Shown one piece after another: positions 33,498 to 42,381 of a stretch of 64,000 nucleotides of DNA. Each line of letters begins with the position of its first letter. Position 1 is the first letter of the stretch. The notes under the pieces were generated by a model, which was not told the DNA's origin, did no database searches, and saw only the letters and a program-made list of their open reading frames with translations. Position numbers and translations under genes: made by a program. The stretch is from NCBI GenBank assembly GCA_003141895.1, contig PLNT01000014.1:1-64000 (forward strand), written 5' to 3'. The stretch comes from Bacteroidales bacterium. GTDB lineage: Bacteria > Bacteroidota > Bacteroidia > Bacteroidales > VadinHA17.

Positions 33498-34565
33498 ATG
33501 AAAAAACTAAATGTTTTAGCGAATATTTCACTTACCGTTTTGGCTTCTCTCCTTTTTTTTTCCGGTAAAGATAAAGACCTTGAAAATAAGACCTTTCCAC
33601 CTGCCAGGTCTGGCACTGCTGTTATATTGACAGGTGCCGCTGCCAGGATACCACAGGAAGCCGGCTTGCTTGAAGAACTATATGACAGGGGTCTGCTGAA
33701 AGATGTTGTTTTCATTTCAGGTGTTAGTTCCGGAGCGCTCAATGCAGTGATGCTCAATGGAATCTTAAGCGGAAAAATGACCTGGGCTGAATATAAAGAG
33801 ATATTGTTTAAACTTACAAATAAAGATATTTTTATCCAGGATGGGCCCAAAAGACTTCCGGTGAATACACAACCTGCCAGAAACCTTTATACAAAAATTG
33901 TTGAAGATAAATTGGGTTATCACCAGATTGGAGATCTTCCATTCGTTACTTCAATTTCTTTTACACATCTGAAGCACCTCGATCTTAAAAAAGTGGTTTA
34001 CAGGATGTGCAGCCGTAAAATAAACGAGGAAACTGATACAACATTAAGTCTGGTGGACATAATGATGGCTTCATCATCATTTCCAATTGCATTTCCTCCT
34101 TGCAGGATTAAAAATGTTACTACCATTCCGGATGTTGAATACGTCGACGGTGGAATCGGAGATGATCATATACCTTACCATGCTCTTCTTGAATTTGAGA
34201 AATTCAGAGGAAAAGGAGTTGCGAAGGTTTATATTATCAGCAGAAAGAGTGATAGCATTCCCGAGGTAAGTGAAGAACTCAGGGGCCTGGGCATTGACGA
34301 TAAAGGAAGATTTGATAAAATGGGAGTATCACTCGATAATATTCTTCAGAAAGGAATGTTAAAAAGATTGAAGGAATATTCACAGGAAAACCCCGATATG
34401 ATATTCCTGAGTTACATATGGATGCCTGACTTTAAAAATGATTTTCTTATGTTCAGCTTCGATAATCTTGAAGAACAATATTTACTCACAAGTAAATGGG
34501 CCAAGACTCACGATCCGGTTCCTTTGGGAGATTACCTGCTCTATAATCTTATGAAGAGAAAATAG
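33498..34565 (+). CDS. Patatin-like phospholipase
   Basis: A 355-residue protein with a hydrophobic N-terminal segment (about 1-23) that is a signal peptide or anchor. The patatin fold shows AVILTGAAARI in place of the glycine-rich oxyanion loop, the nucleophile Ser in FISGVSSGALN (GxSxG), SSSFPIAFPP, and the catalytic Asp in EYVDGGIGDD. It would hydrolyse acyl esters of phospholipids. The oxyanion loop lacks the usual DGGGxRG glycines, so activity needs proof. It follows the Nramp gene by 42 bp and may be read through from it, though no functional link is obvious. Confidence 0.85.
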   Translation: MKKLNVLANISLTVLASLLFFSGKDKDLENKTFPPARSGTAVILTGAAARIPQEAGLLEELYDRGLLKDVVFISGVSSGALNAVMLNGILSGKMTWAEYKEILFKLTNKDIFIQDGPKRLPVNTQPARNLYTKIVEDKLGYHQIGDLPFVTSISFTHLKHLDLKKVVYRMCSRKINEETDTTLSLVDIMMASSSFPIAFPPCRIKNVTTIPDVEYVDGGIGDDHIPYHALLEFEKFRGKGVAKVYIISRKSDSIPEVSEELRGLGIDDKGRFDKMGVSLDNILQKGMLKRLKEYSQENPDMIFLSYIWMPDFKNDFLMFSFDNLEEQYLLTSKWAKTHDPVPLGDYLLYNLMKRK

Positions 34566-34739
34566 CTGACAATCCGACTGATAGGAGGAATATTTCGTGG
34601 GGACCGTTTACTTCTTAACAAACTGTCGAGTACCACCAATACTATTCTTCTTATTATTTTTTTGAAGTAGTAGTACAAATTTAATACTAGATTTGTAAAC
34701 ATTATACCATAAAGATTTAAAATCTTATTCCAGATTTTT

Positions 34740-35522
34740 ATGCAAAGTAATTTTGATTCAAATTCATACCATACTTCGGAAAAAGAAACCTTATCAATCC
34801 CTGAAAGAATCCGACTTGACAGCAGAGTCTATTTCACTTTAAAATATGCATCAATAGTCTTTCGCACAAGAAAGGAAGCCATCAGGGGGCTATATGATAC
34901 CAAAGCCTGGACAGACTCCTCGTTTGAGATTTTAAAATTCATCGAAAAAACCGGTGGGATATTTCATATAACAGGCATGGAAAACATAACAAAGTCTTCC
35001 GGGCCTGTTCTTTTCATCAGTAATCACATGAGTACTCTGGAAACTATGATCCTGCCCTCAATAATAGGTACGCAAAAGGAACTTACTTTTGTTGTGAAAG
35101 AGAGCCTGGTAAAACATCCATTATTTGGAGATGTTATGAGGTCGAGGAACCCGATTGTAGTCGGAAGAACAGATCCCCGTAAAGATCTGGAAGCTGTTAT
35201 GAATGAAGGTGTCGAAAAGTTAAATAATGGGATTTCAATTGTCATTTTTCCACAGAGCACCCGTAGTGTGGAATTCAAGCCTGATGATTTCAATTCCCTT
35301 GGAGTCAAACTGGCAAAAAAAGCCGGTGCAGTTGTTGTTCCAATTGCACTAAAAACGGATTTCTGGGGAAACGGGAAGGTGATAAAAGAACTTGGCCCTA
35401 TGAATCATAATAAACACATTCATATTAAGTTTGGCGAACCGATGAGTATTATAGGCAACGGGAAAGAAGACAATCAGAAAATAGTGGAATTCATCAAGGC
35501 TTCATTGGAGGAGTGGAAGTAA
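34740..35522 (+). CDS. PlsC-type lysophospholipid acyltransferase
   Basis: A 260-residue acyltransferase without a clear transmembrane segment. Block I is FISNHMSTLETM, with Glu in the place of the usual Asp of HxxxxD; block II is KHPLFGDVMRSRNPIVVGR; block III is IFPQSTRSVEF, where Gln replaces the Glu of FPEGTR; block IV is VVPIALKT. These departures place it in a divergent PlsC subgroup, so its substrate may differ from the PlsC at 12432. It acts at the inner membrane. It stands 175 bp after the patatin gene, before a large inverted repeat. Confidence 0.85.
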   Translation: MQSNFDSNSYHTSEKETLSIPERIRLDSRVYFTLKYASIVFRTRKEAIRGLYDTKAWTDSSFEILKFIEKTGGIFHITGMENITKSSGPVLFISNHMSTLETMILPSIIGTQKELTFVVKESLVKHPLFGDVMRSRNPIVVGRTDPRKDLEAVMNEGVEKLNNGISIVIFPQSTRSVEFKPDDFNSLGVKLAKKAGAVVVPIALKTDFWGNGKVIKELGPMNHNKHIHIKFGEPMSIIGNGKEDNQKIVEFIKASLEEWK

Positions 35523-35582
35523 TACCAGCACTTTTTTTCTGCTCATACCGCTTCATTCTATAATATTTGATTCTATAAGTCG

Positions 35583-35703
35583 GGATTGCTTCGTCACTTC
35601 GCTCCTCGCAATGACGGTGCAGGTAAGGCTAATTCAGGAAGACAGTGAAAGGGAGCTCATAAAACATTCGGTCTTTGCGAGGAGCGAAGCGACGAAGCAA
35701 TCC
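35583..35703. repeat. About 120-bp inverted-repeat element (35-nt arms)
   Basis: Left arm 35583-35617 (GGATTGCTTCGTCACTTCGC...) and right arm 35669-35703 (its reverse complement with about three mismatches) enclose a 51-bp centre. The GGATTGCTTCGTC.CTTCGCTCCTCGCAATGAC text is a widely dispersed intergenic repeat type in Bacteroidetes and other phyla (recalled, not searched). The remainder of 35523-35870 holds no gene; TAGATTTG at 35793-35800 may be the -7 box of the next gene. Confidence 0.85.
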
Positions 35704-35870
35704 AATGATCTTTGGTTATCAGTCATTTTATAATTGTTTTTACTGATTTTAGATTTTTTTAAGTGTAATCCTTACATTTAAAATATTTTGCATAGATTTG
35801 TTAGGCACAAAACATTTTTGTAGCAAACTTCTTCATTGAATCTGTATTAAGCTGGCATAATTGTTACAAT

Positions 35871-37472
35871 ATGGAAAAAGGAAAATCGAAAATCTATCTC
35901 ATTTTGCTTACTTTAACTGCGACTCTCGGCGGTTTATTATTTGGTTATGATACAGCTGTTATTTCGGGGGCAGTCGCTTCACTTAAACAGTTTTTCATAG
36001 CACCATTATTGAATGATCCAGCAGCAGCATCAAAAGTAATATTCCAATTTAAAGTTATCGGAGTTTTAAGCTTCCTGTTTATTTATTTTTTAATCGTTTC
36101 ATTTCTGAAAAAACTGTTTATCGATCCGAAGAAAACAGTTTTATACTCAGTCATTGCCGGCTTATTTATTGGATCTATAATTTATTATTTATTTCTGCAA
36201 TATGGAAATTCGTTGAATGAAAGCCTGATAAATGTGATTCATGGATTTAATATTTCAAGCGCTCTCATCGGTTGTATCATCGGTGGATCTCTTGGAGGTT
36301 ATGTCAGTCAGGGAATAGGACGTAAGAACGGGTTGATCATGGCAGCCGGCTTATTTATTATTTCAGCAATTGGTGCAGCATTGCCAGACAAACTAAATTT
36401 TCTGGTATCAGAACCTATATGTATGTTTATGGTTTACCGGATCATAGGAGGAATAGGAGTCGGCCTGGCATCGATGTTATCACCGATGTATATAGCTGAA
36501 ATTTCACCAGCAGATATAAGGGGCAGGCTGGTTTCCTTTAACCAGTTTGCAATTATTTTCGGCATGCTGGTGGTCTATTTTGTGAATTATTTTATTGCTA
36601 AAGGGCAACCGCAGCCATGGATAGATAGTGTCGGCTGGAGATGGATGTTTGCATCAGGTACAATTCCTGCCTTGCTATTCTTTGTCATGCTTTTCTTTGT
36701 TCCCGAGACTCCCCGATATCTTATGTTTAAAAATAAGGAAATCAAGGCTCGTGAAGTACTGGATAAAGTAGTTGGGAATGAAAAAGCAGCTGTTGTTATT
36801 TCAGAGATAAGAAATTCATTGATAGAAAAAAGCGCACCATGGCTGTCATTTGGTGGCCTTGTTATTACAATAGGGATCTTATTGTCTGTTTTCCAGCAAT
36901 TTGTTGGTATTAATGTAGTATTATATTATGCACCAGAAATATTCAGAACTCTGGGAAACGGTACAGATTCAGCCTTACTTCAAACGATACTCGTTGGAAT
37001 TATCAACCTGAGTTTTACCGTGGTAGCTATAATGTCAGTTGATAGATTCGGACGAAGAAAGTTGCAGATTATTGGGGCACTAGGAATGGCCGTAAGTATG
37101 TTTGGTCTTGGTATGATATTTTATCTTCAGAAAATGGGATTCAGTGCGTTAATCTGTATGCTGGTTTATGTAGCCAGTTTTGCGATGTCATGGGGGCCAG
37201 TCACATGGGTTTTATTATCTGAAATTTTTCCAAACAGCATTAAAGGTGCAATGTCGATAGCTGTAGCAGCCCAGTGGCTGGCAAACCTTTTTATTTCGAC
37301 TACTTTTCCTATGATGAATGACAGCACGTGGCTTACCGGGTATTTTCACCATGGTTTTGCTTATTGGATTTATGCAGGAATGGGTATTCTTGCGGCTCTT
37401 TTTATGTACAAGCTGGTGCCGGAAACAAAAGGAAAGACACTTGAAGAAATACAAAGTTTCTGGGGAAAATGA
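35871..37472 (+). CDS. xylE: MFS sugar porter, D-xylose/proton symporter type
   Basis: A 533-residue inner-membrane transporter of the sugar porter family with 12 helices. Hallmarks are LLFGYDTAVISGAV in TM1, GRKNGLIMAA after TM2, PMYIAEISPADIRGRLVSFNQ, the PETPRYLM motif after TM6, DRFGRRKLQ, and the C-terminal PETKGKTLEEIQ. It has about 50 extra residues with two hydrophobic stretches between TM1 and TM2, as in Bacteroidetes XylE-like porters. Xylose is the most likely substrate because of the pentose genes nearby; arabinose or glucose cannot be excluded. It starts the plus-strand sugar island. Confidence 0.85.
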   Translation: MEKGKSKIYLILLTLTATLGGLLFGYDTAVISGAVASLKQFFIAPLLNDPAAASKVIFQFKVIGVLSFLFIYFLIVSFLKKLFIDPKKTVLYSVIAGLFIGSIIYYLFLQYGNSLNESLINVIHGFNISSALIGCIIGGSLGGYVSQGIGRKNGLIMAAGLFIISAIGAALPDKLNFLVSEPICMFMVYRIIGGIGVGLASMLSPMYIAEISPADIRGRLVSFNQFAIIFGMLVVYFVNYFIAKGQPQPWIDSVGWRWMFASGTIPALLFFVMLFFVPETPRYLMFKNKEIKAREVLDKVVGNEKAAVVISEIRNSLIEKSAPWLSFGGLVITIGILLSVFQQFVGINVVLYYAPEIFRTLGNGTDSALLQTILVGIINLSFTVVAIMSVDRFGRRKLQIIGALGMAVSMFGLGMIFYLQKMGFSALICMLVYVASFAMSWGPVTWVLLSEIFPNSIKGAMSIAVAAQWLANLFISTTFPMMNDSTWLTGYFHHGFAYWIYAGMGILAALFMYKLVPETKGKTLEEIQSFWGK

Positions 37473-37605
37473 AATAAAAAAATGTTCGTGGAATGCAATT
37501 ATGCAAATATGACTTTTGATTCCACTTTACAGGATTTGGCTTCACTGAATTCCGCTTCTTTGCGATTCGGAACTTCCCAGAAAATAAACTAATGAGCTTT
37601 AAATT

Positions 37606-39351
37606 ATGAATTGGAACTCACAAGAATTTATTTGGCTCGACTGGACAATTTTGGCAGTCGGGATTCTGGCTGTAACATGGGCTGTATGGCGTTCAATACA
37701 AAAACACAATCGTTTGATACAGGGTGCCGACAGTCAGGACTACCTGTTTGGTAAAGGCGAACCATGGTATATCATAGGCGCTGCTATTTTTGCTGCAAAC
37801 ATAGGCTCTGAACACCTTGTAGGGCTTGCCGGCACAGGTGCAAAGGCAGGTGTAGGCATGGCGCACTGGGAAATGCAAGGCTGGATGATACTCATCTTGG
37901 GCTGGCTCTTTGTGCCGTTCTACCAATTGATGAACAATAAGCTGGGGAAAATCATCACAATGCCCGACTTTCTAAAAAATCGCTACACACCTCGTACAGG
38001 TTCGTGGCTGTCTATCATTACACTTATAGCATACGTGCTGACCAAAGTGAGTGTAACCGCGTTTACCGGTGGTATCTTCATGCAGAGTCTTCTAGGCTTG
38101 CCATTCTGGTACGGAGCTATCAGCTTAATAGTCTTAACGGGTCTCTTTACTGTTTTGGGCGGCATGAAGGGTGTGATGACACTGTCCGCAATTCAAACGC
38201 CTATACTTATCATCGGTTCATTCCTTGTGCTTTTTTTAGGATTGTCAGCACTCGGAGACGGCAGTATAGCTCATGGTTGGACTGCAATGATTGACTTCTC
38301 CAAAACGCTGAGCAAAGGAGCAGATGGCGTTGCATATGGTACAAACCACATGTTCCACTTTAAGACGGGCGACCCGCTGTATGACAAATATCCAGGCTTT
38401 TGGGTATTCATTGGAGCTTCGATTATCGGTTTGTGGTATTGGTCAACTGACCAACACATTGTTCAACGAGTGCTCGGACAACGAAAAGGCGAGTCTAGCG
38501 AAGTTGTGATGAAGCGTGCGCGCAGAGGTACTATCGCTGCCGGTTATTTTAAAATATTGCCTGTATTTATGTTCCTGATACCCGGTATGATAGCCGCCGC
38601 ATTGGCCACACGTTCCGGCAGCGGTTTCTCGTTAACCAACCCTGATACCGCCTTTGGCTCAATGGTTAAGTTTGTATTGCCCGCCGGTGTGAAAGGTATA
38701 GTTACCATCGGCTTTATATCCGCATTAGTCGCTTCTTTGGCCGCATTCTTCAACTCCTGTGCTACGTTATTTACTGAAGACTTTTATAAGCCAATGTTCA
38801 AAGGTAAAAGCGAAGCCAGATACGTTTTGGTAGGCCGTATTGCAACAATTGTTGTAGTGATACTTGGTATTATATGGATACCGGTCATGATGAGTCTTGG
38901 CAGCCTTTACGAATATTTGCAAGACATTCAATCGCTGCTTGCTCCTGCTATGGTTGCAGTATTTGTACTGGGTATCTTCTCCAAAAAAATTACGCCCAAG
39001 GCAGGTGAAATAGGTTTAATTGTAGGCTTTCTTATTGGTATGGTACGCTTGCTGACCAATATCATTACAAGTTCAGGTAAAAATGTAATGACTGGCTGGT
39101 ACTGGGAATCCACCCATTGGTTCTGGCATACTAACTGGCTGATCTTTGAGATATGGTTGCTTGTCTTCATTATGTTGTTTATGGTTGCAGTATCATTCTT
39201 TACTCCAAAACCAACTGCTGAACAGGTTGAGTTTGTTACTTTCACAGGTGACTATAAAACACTCATCAAACAGAGCTGGAACAAGTGGGATGTGATTGCT
39301 TCGTTGGGTGTGGTACTGTTTTGTGCTTTATTTTATATTTATTTCTGGTAA
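37606..39351 (+). CDS. Sodium/solute symporter (SSS/SGLT family)
   Basis: A 581-residue inner-membrane protein with about 14 helices. SSS features include GAAIFAANIGSEHLVGLAGTGAKAG, which corresponds to the sugar-binding start of SGLT-type proteins, and GFISALVASLAAFFNSCATLF in the sodium-site helix. SGLT-like members in Bacteroidetes import glucose, galactose, xylose or arabinose. The position directly upstream of araA suggests arabinose. Codon use is unlike its neighbours: Arg is nearly always CGN, and Gly GGC is very frequent, while araA and araB favour AGA/AGG and GGA/GGT, pointing to recent acquisition. Confidence 0.88.
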   Translation: MNWNSQEFIWLDWTILAVGILAVTWAVWRSIQKHNRLIQGADSQDYLFGKGEPWYIIGAAIFAANIGSEHLVGLAGTGAKAGVGMAHWEMQGWMILILGWLFVPFYQLMNNKLGKIITMPDFLKNRYTPRTGSWLSIITLIAYVLTKVSVTAFTGGIFMQSLLGLPFWYGAISLIVLTGLFTVLGGMKGVMTLSAIQTPILIIGSFLVLFLGLSALGDGSIAHGWTAMIDFSKTLSKGADGVAYGTNHMFHFKTGDPLYDKYPGFWVFIGASIIGLWYWSTDQHIVQRVLGQRKGESSEVVMKRARRGTIAAGYFKILPVFMFLIPGMIAAALATRSGSGFSLTNPDTAFGSMVKFVLPAGVKGIVTIGFISALVASLAAFFNSCATLFTEDFYKPMFKGKSEARYVLVGRIATIVVVILGIIWIPVMMSLGSLYEYLQDIQSLLAPAMVAVFVLGIFSKKITPKAGEIGLIVGFLIGMVRLLTNIITSSGKNVMTGWYWESTHWFWHTNWLIFEIWLLVFIMLFMVAVSFFTPKPTAEQVEFVTFTGDYKTLIKQSWNKWDVIASLGVVLFCALFYIYFW

Positions 39352-39387
39352 TCATTTGAAAGGTATTATTTAACAAAAAAATATTAT

Positions 39388-40881
39388 ATGGACAATCTAA
39401 AAAAACTTGAGGTCTGGTTTGTGACAGGAACTCAGCATTTGTATGGACCTGAGACACTGAAGCAGGTAGCAGCTGACTCTGCTAAAATTGCCGGGTATCT
39501 TGATAAAGCCCCGGGCATATCTCAGAAAATCGTCTTCAAACCGATTCTTACTACTCCCGATTCAATTACTGAGCTCTGTACTGATGCGAATAATTCGAAG
39601 AATTGTATCGGTCTTATAACATGGATGCATACTTTTTCACCTGCAAAAATGTGGATAAGAGGCTTGTCAATCCTTAATAAGCCCTTTCTCCATTTTCATA
39701 CACAGTTAAACAGGGATATTCCATGGGAGTCGATCGACATGAACTTTATGAACCTGAACCAGTCTGCTCATGGGGATCGTGAATTTGGTTTCATAAGTAC
39801 GAGGATGAGGCTGAACAGAAAAGTTGTCGTTGGCCATTATAAGGATCCTGAGGCAATCGAACGGATAACTGTTTGGATCAGAGCCGCATCGGCATACAAT
39901 GATGCAATTAATATGAAAGTCGCAAGGTTTGGAGATAATATGCGTGACGTGGCAGTTACTGAAGGGAACAAGGTTAGCGCCCAGATGAAAATGGGCTATT
40001 CAGTTTACGGTTTCGGTATTGGCGATCTGGTAAAAAAAGTGAGCGAAATATCTCCTTCATCCATTAAAAAATTGCTTGCAGAATATGGATCGGAATATAA
40101 ATTGACTAAATCTGTTGCCTTCTCCGATACGCTGAAGGAAGCTGCCAGGATTGAGCTTGGAATGGAAGCATTCCTTGAATCAGGTAATTTTAAAGCTTTT
40201 ACTACCACATTTGAAGATCTGCATGGGCTTAAACAATTGCCTGGTCTTGCAGTACAGAGGTTGATGGCGAAAGGTTACGGTTTTGGAGCTGAAGGTGACT
40301 GGAAAACGGCTGCGCTTGTTCGTTCAATGAAAGTTATGTCGCAGGGCTTAAAAGGCGGAACCTCATTTATGGAGGATTACACTTATCATTTTGATCCGAA
40401 GGGCATGAGAGTACTTGGTGCTCATATGCTTGAGGTTTGTCCGACAATTGCACGTGCTAAACCTGCAGTTGAAATTCACCCACTGTCAATCGGCGGAAAG
40501 GAGGACCCAGCCAGACTTGTGTTCAAGACAACTCCAGGTAATGCTATAAATGTGTCAGTAATTGACCTTGGAAACAGGTTCAGGATGATTGTAAATGAGG
40601 TTGAAGTGGTTAAATGTCCCGACATGCCAAATCTTCCTGTGGCGAGCGTTCTCTGGAAACCACAGCCCGATTTAAAGACCGGTGCAGCGGCATGGATAAT
40701 GGCAGGAGGTGCTCATCATACCGGGTTTAGTACATCAATTAATGCAGAATACCTTGAGGATTTTGCTAATATGATAGGAATTGAATATTTACTTATCGGC
40801 GAAAAGTTTGATTTTATCTCTTTTAAAAATGAATTAAGGTGGAACGAACTTTATTATCATATCTCCGATGGGATAATTTAA
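39388..40881 (+). CDS. araA: L-arabinose isomerase
   Basis: A 497-residue enzyme that converts L-arabinose to L-ribulose. The start [17 protein letters not shown], the block [11 protein letters not shown], and the active-site region LQLPG-like ([15 protein letters not shown]), [11 protein letters not shown] and EDYTYHF are all typical. Metal ligands (two Glu, two His) are expected near FEDLHG and in LEVCPTIA / EIHPLSIGG, and are present. It is the first enzyme gene of the ara cluster, 36 bp after the symporter gene and 37 bp before araR. Length is normal. Confidence 0.97.
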   Translation: MDNLKKLEVWFVTGTQHLYGPETLKQVAADSAKIAGYLDKAPGISQKIVFKPILTTPDSITELCTDANNSKNCIGLITWMHTFSPAKMWIRGLSILNKPFLHFHTQLNRDIPWESIDMNFMNLNQSAHGDREFGFISTRMRLNRKVVVGHYKDPEAIERITVWIRAASAYNDAINMKVARFGDNMRDVAVTEGNKVSAQMKMGYSVYGFGIGDLVKKVSEISPSSIKKLLAEYGSEYKLTKSVAFSDTLKEAARIELGMEAFLESGNFKAFTTTFEDLHGLKQLPGLAVQRLMAKGYGFGAEGDWKTAALVRSMKVMSQGLKGGTSFMEDYTYHFDPKGMRVLGAHMLEVCPTIARAKPAVEIHPLSIGGKEDPARLVFKTTPGNAINVSVIDLGNRFRMIVNEVEVVKCPDMPNLPVASVLWKPQPDLKTGAAAWIMAGGAHHTGFSTSINAEYLEDFANMIGIEYLLIGEKFDFISFKNELRWNELYYHISDGII

Positions 40882-40917
40882 CTTCTTACGGGACATATTA
40901 TCTGAACTTTGAAGAAG

Positions 40918-41619
40918 ATGGAAATTTATTCAAACAGTACCAGACACATCGTTGCTGTAGACTGTATTATATTTGGTTACGATATACTTGAAAAGGAATT
41001 AAAGCTTCTTCTTTTTAAGCGAATGTTTGAACCGGCTAAAGGAAGGTGGTCCCTAGCCGGAGGATTTGTTGAACAAAATGAGAGCCTTGATAACGCAGCA
41101 AGCAGAATTCTGCACAATCTCACAGGATTGGAGTCAGTATATATGAAACAATCTTTCACATATGGTGAAATAGACAGAGACCCGGGTGACAGGGTTATTT
41201 CCGTTGCTTATTTTGCTCTTATAACTATCAGAGATATCAATAAAGAACATGCAGAAAAGAATGGTGTGAGCTGGCGTTCATTATCACACTTGCCAGATTT
41301 GATTTTTGACCATCCTCAAATGGTTAATCAGGCACTCATCTATTTGCAGAATCAGATCAGGATTAAGCCTGTAGGTTTTGAACTTCTGCCGGAGAAATTC
41401 ACGCTCGTTCAGCTTCAGGATCTATATGAAGCTATTCTCAGGAAAAATATTGACAAGAGAAATTTCAGGAAAAAAATTCTGTCAATGGGAATCCTTGAAA
41501 AACTTGATGAGAAAGAGAAAGAAACTTCAAAAAAAGGTGCTTTCTATTACAAATTTAATGAAGAGAACTATAAGAGATTGAAGCAGAATGGTTTCTATTT
41601 TAGTCTGGATGTAAACTAA
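40918..41619 (+). CDS. araR: Nudix-type transcriptional regulator of arabinose use (AraR/NrtR family)
   Basis: A 233-residue protein from ATG 40918 (MEIYSNSTRHIV); the frame extends to a TTG at 40909. Residues about 1-140 are a Nudix fold (LLLFKRMFEPAKGRWSLAGGFVE), but the Nudix box is broken: in EQNESLDNAASRILHNLTGLE the REUxEExGU glutamates are missing, so it should bind rather than hydrolyse its ligand. Residues about 150-233 form a winged helix ending with GAFYYKFNEENYKRLKQNGF. Bacteroides AraR proteins of this NrtR-like kind control arabinose genes in response to L-arabinose. Its place between araA and araD supports that role. Confidence 0.9.
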   Translation: MEIYSNSTRHIVAVDCIIFGYDILEKELKLLLFKRMFEPAKGRWSLAGGFVEQNESLDNAASRILHNLTGLESVYMKQSFTYGEIDRDPGDRVISVAYFALITIRDINKEHAEKNGVSWRSLSHLPDLIFDHPQMVNQALIYLQNQIRIKPVGFELLPEKFTLVQLQDLYEAILRKNIDKRNFRKKILSMGILEKLDEKEKETSKKGAFYYKFNEENYKRLKQNGFYFSLDVN

Positions 41620-41628
41620 TGAGATAAT

Positions 41629-42318
41629 ATGCTAGAAGATTTAAAAAATAAAGTATACAAGGCTAATATCGACCTGGTTAAAAAAGGATTGGTTATTCAC
41701 ACCTGGGGTAATGTAAGTGGAAGAGATAAAGAGAGCGGTTTTATTGTAATTAAACCGTCCGGGATTAATTACGATCTGATGAAACCTGAAGATATGGTTG
41801 TGATTGACAAGGATGGGAAGAAAGTTGAAGGGAAAAATAAGCCTTCAACAGATGCACTAACTCATCTGATTCTTTATAATACTTTTAATACATTGGGAGG
41901 AATAGTTCATACACATTCTTCATATGCAACATCATGGGCTCAGGCAGGAAGGGCAATACCTCCCTTTGGTACAACCCACGCGGACCATTTCTATGGTGAG
42001 GTTCCCTGCACCAGATCACTGACAAAGAAAGAAACTGAAATCGATTATGAGATCAATACAGGAAAGATTATTATTGAAAAATTGGGATTTGCTGATCCTC
42101 TTGTCATCCCCTCGGTATTAGTTAATGGACATGGTCCGTTTTGCTGGGGAATTGACCCGGAAAATGCAGTTTATAATGCTGAAATACTTGAGGAGATTGC
42201 AAAAATGGCTCTGTATACTGTTTTACTGGGAAAAACTGAACCAATTGATCAGTTCCTGATTGATAAACATTTTAAAAGGAAACATGGAAGAGAAGCCTAT
42301 TATGGGCAAGACAAGTAG
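41629..42318 (+). CDS. araD: L-ribulose-5-phosphate 4-epimerase
   Basis: A 229-residue class II aldolase-family enzyme that converts L-ribulose 5-phosphate to D-xylulose 5-phosphate. The phosphate loop is TWGNVSGRD near residue 27; the zinc His residues are in VHTHSSYATSWA and near LVNGHGPFCWG; Tyr of the C-terminal YYGQ region is typical. It starts 9 bp after araR and is followed by a 24-bp perfect palindrome before araB. Length and motifs are normal. Confidence 0.96.
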   Translation: MLEDLKNKVYKANIDLVKKGLVIHTWGNVSGRDKESGFIVIKPSGINYDLMKPEDMVVIDKDGKKVEGKNKPSTDALTHLILYNTFNTLGGIVHTHSSYATSWAQAGRAIPPFGTTHADHFYGEVPCTRSLTKKETEIDYEINTGKIIIEKLGFADPLVIPSVLVNGHGPFCWGIDPENAVYNAEILEEIAKMALYTVLLGKTEPIDQFLIDKHFKRKHGREAYYGQDK

Positions 42319-42340
42319 GGAACGGTCGCGACCGTTCCCT
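42317..42340. repeat. 24-bp perfect palindrome between araD and araB
   Basis: Each half is AGGGAACGGTCG. It begins at the last base of araD's stop region and has the same plan as the 30-bp palindrome after the GH3 gene (62838-62867). It could form a strong 12-bp hairpin and attenuate araB expression. Confidence 0.85.
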
Positions 42341-42381
42341 GCAATTTTGTGCCACAGAGAAAATCCGTTTAAAATTTAAAT

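Noticed and set aside
37473-37605. Possible gene remnant between the MFS and SSS transporter genes
   Set aside because: A short open stretch ending near 37590 shows no recognisable protein and no repeat.
38004-38294. Alternative-frame ORFs inside the SSS symporter gene
   Set aside because: They follow from the different base composition of that gene and have no family features.
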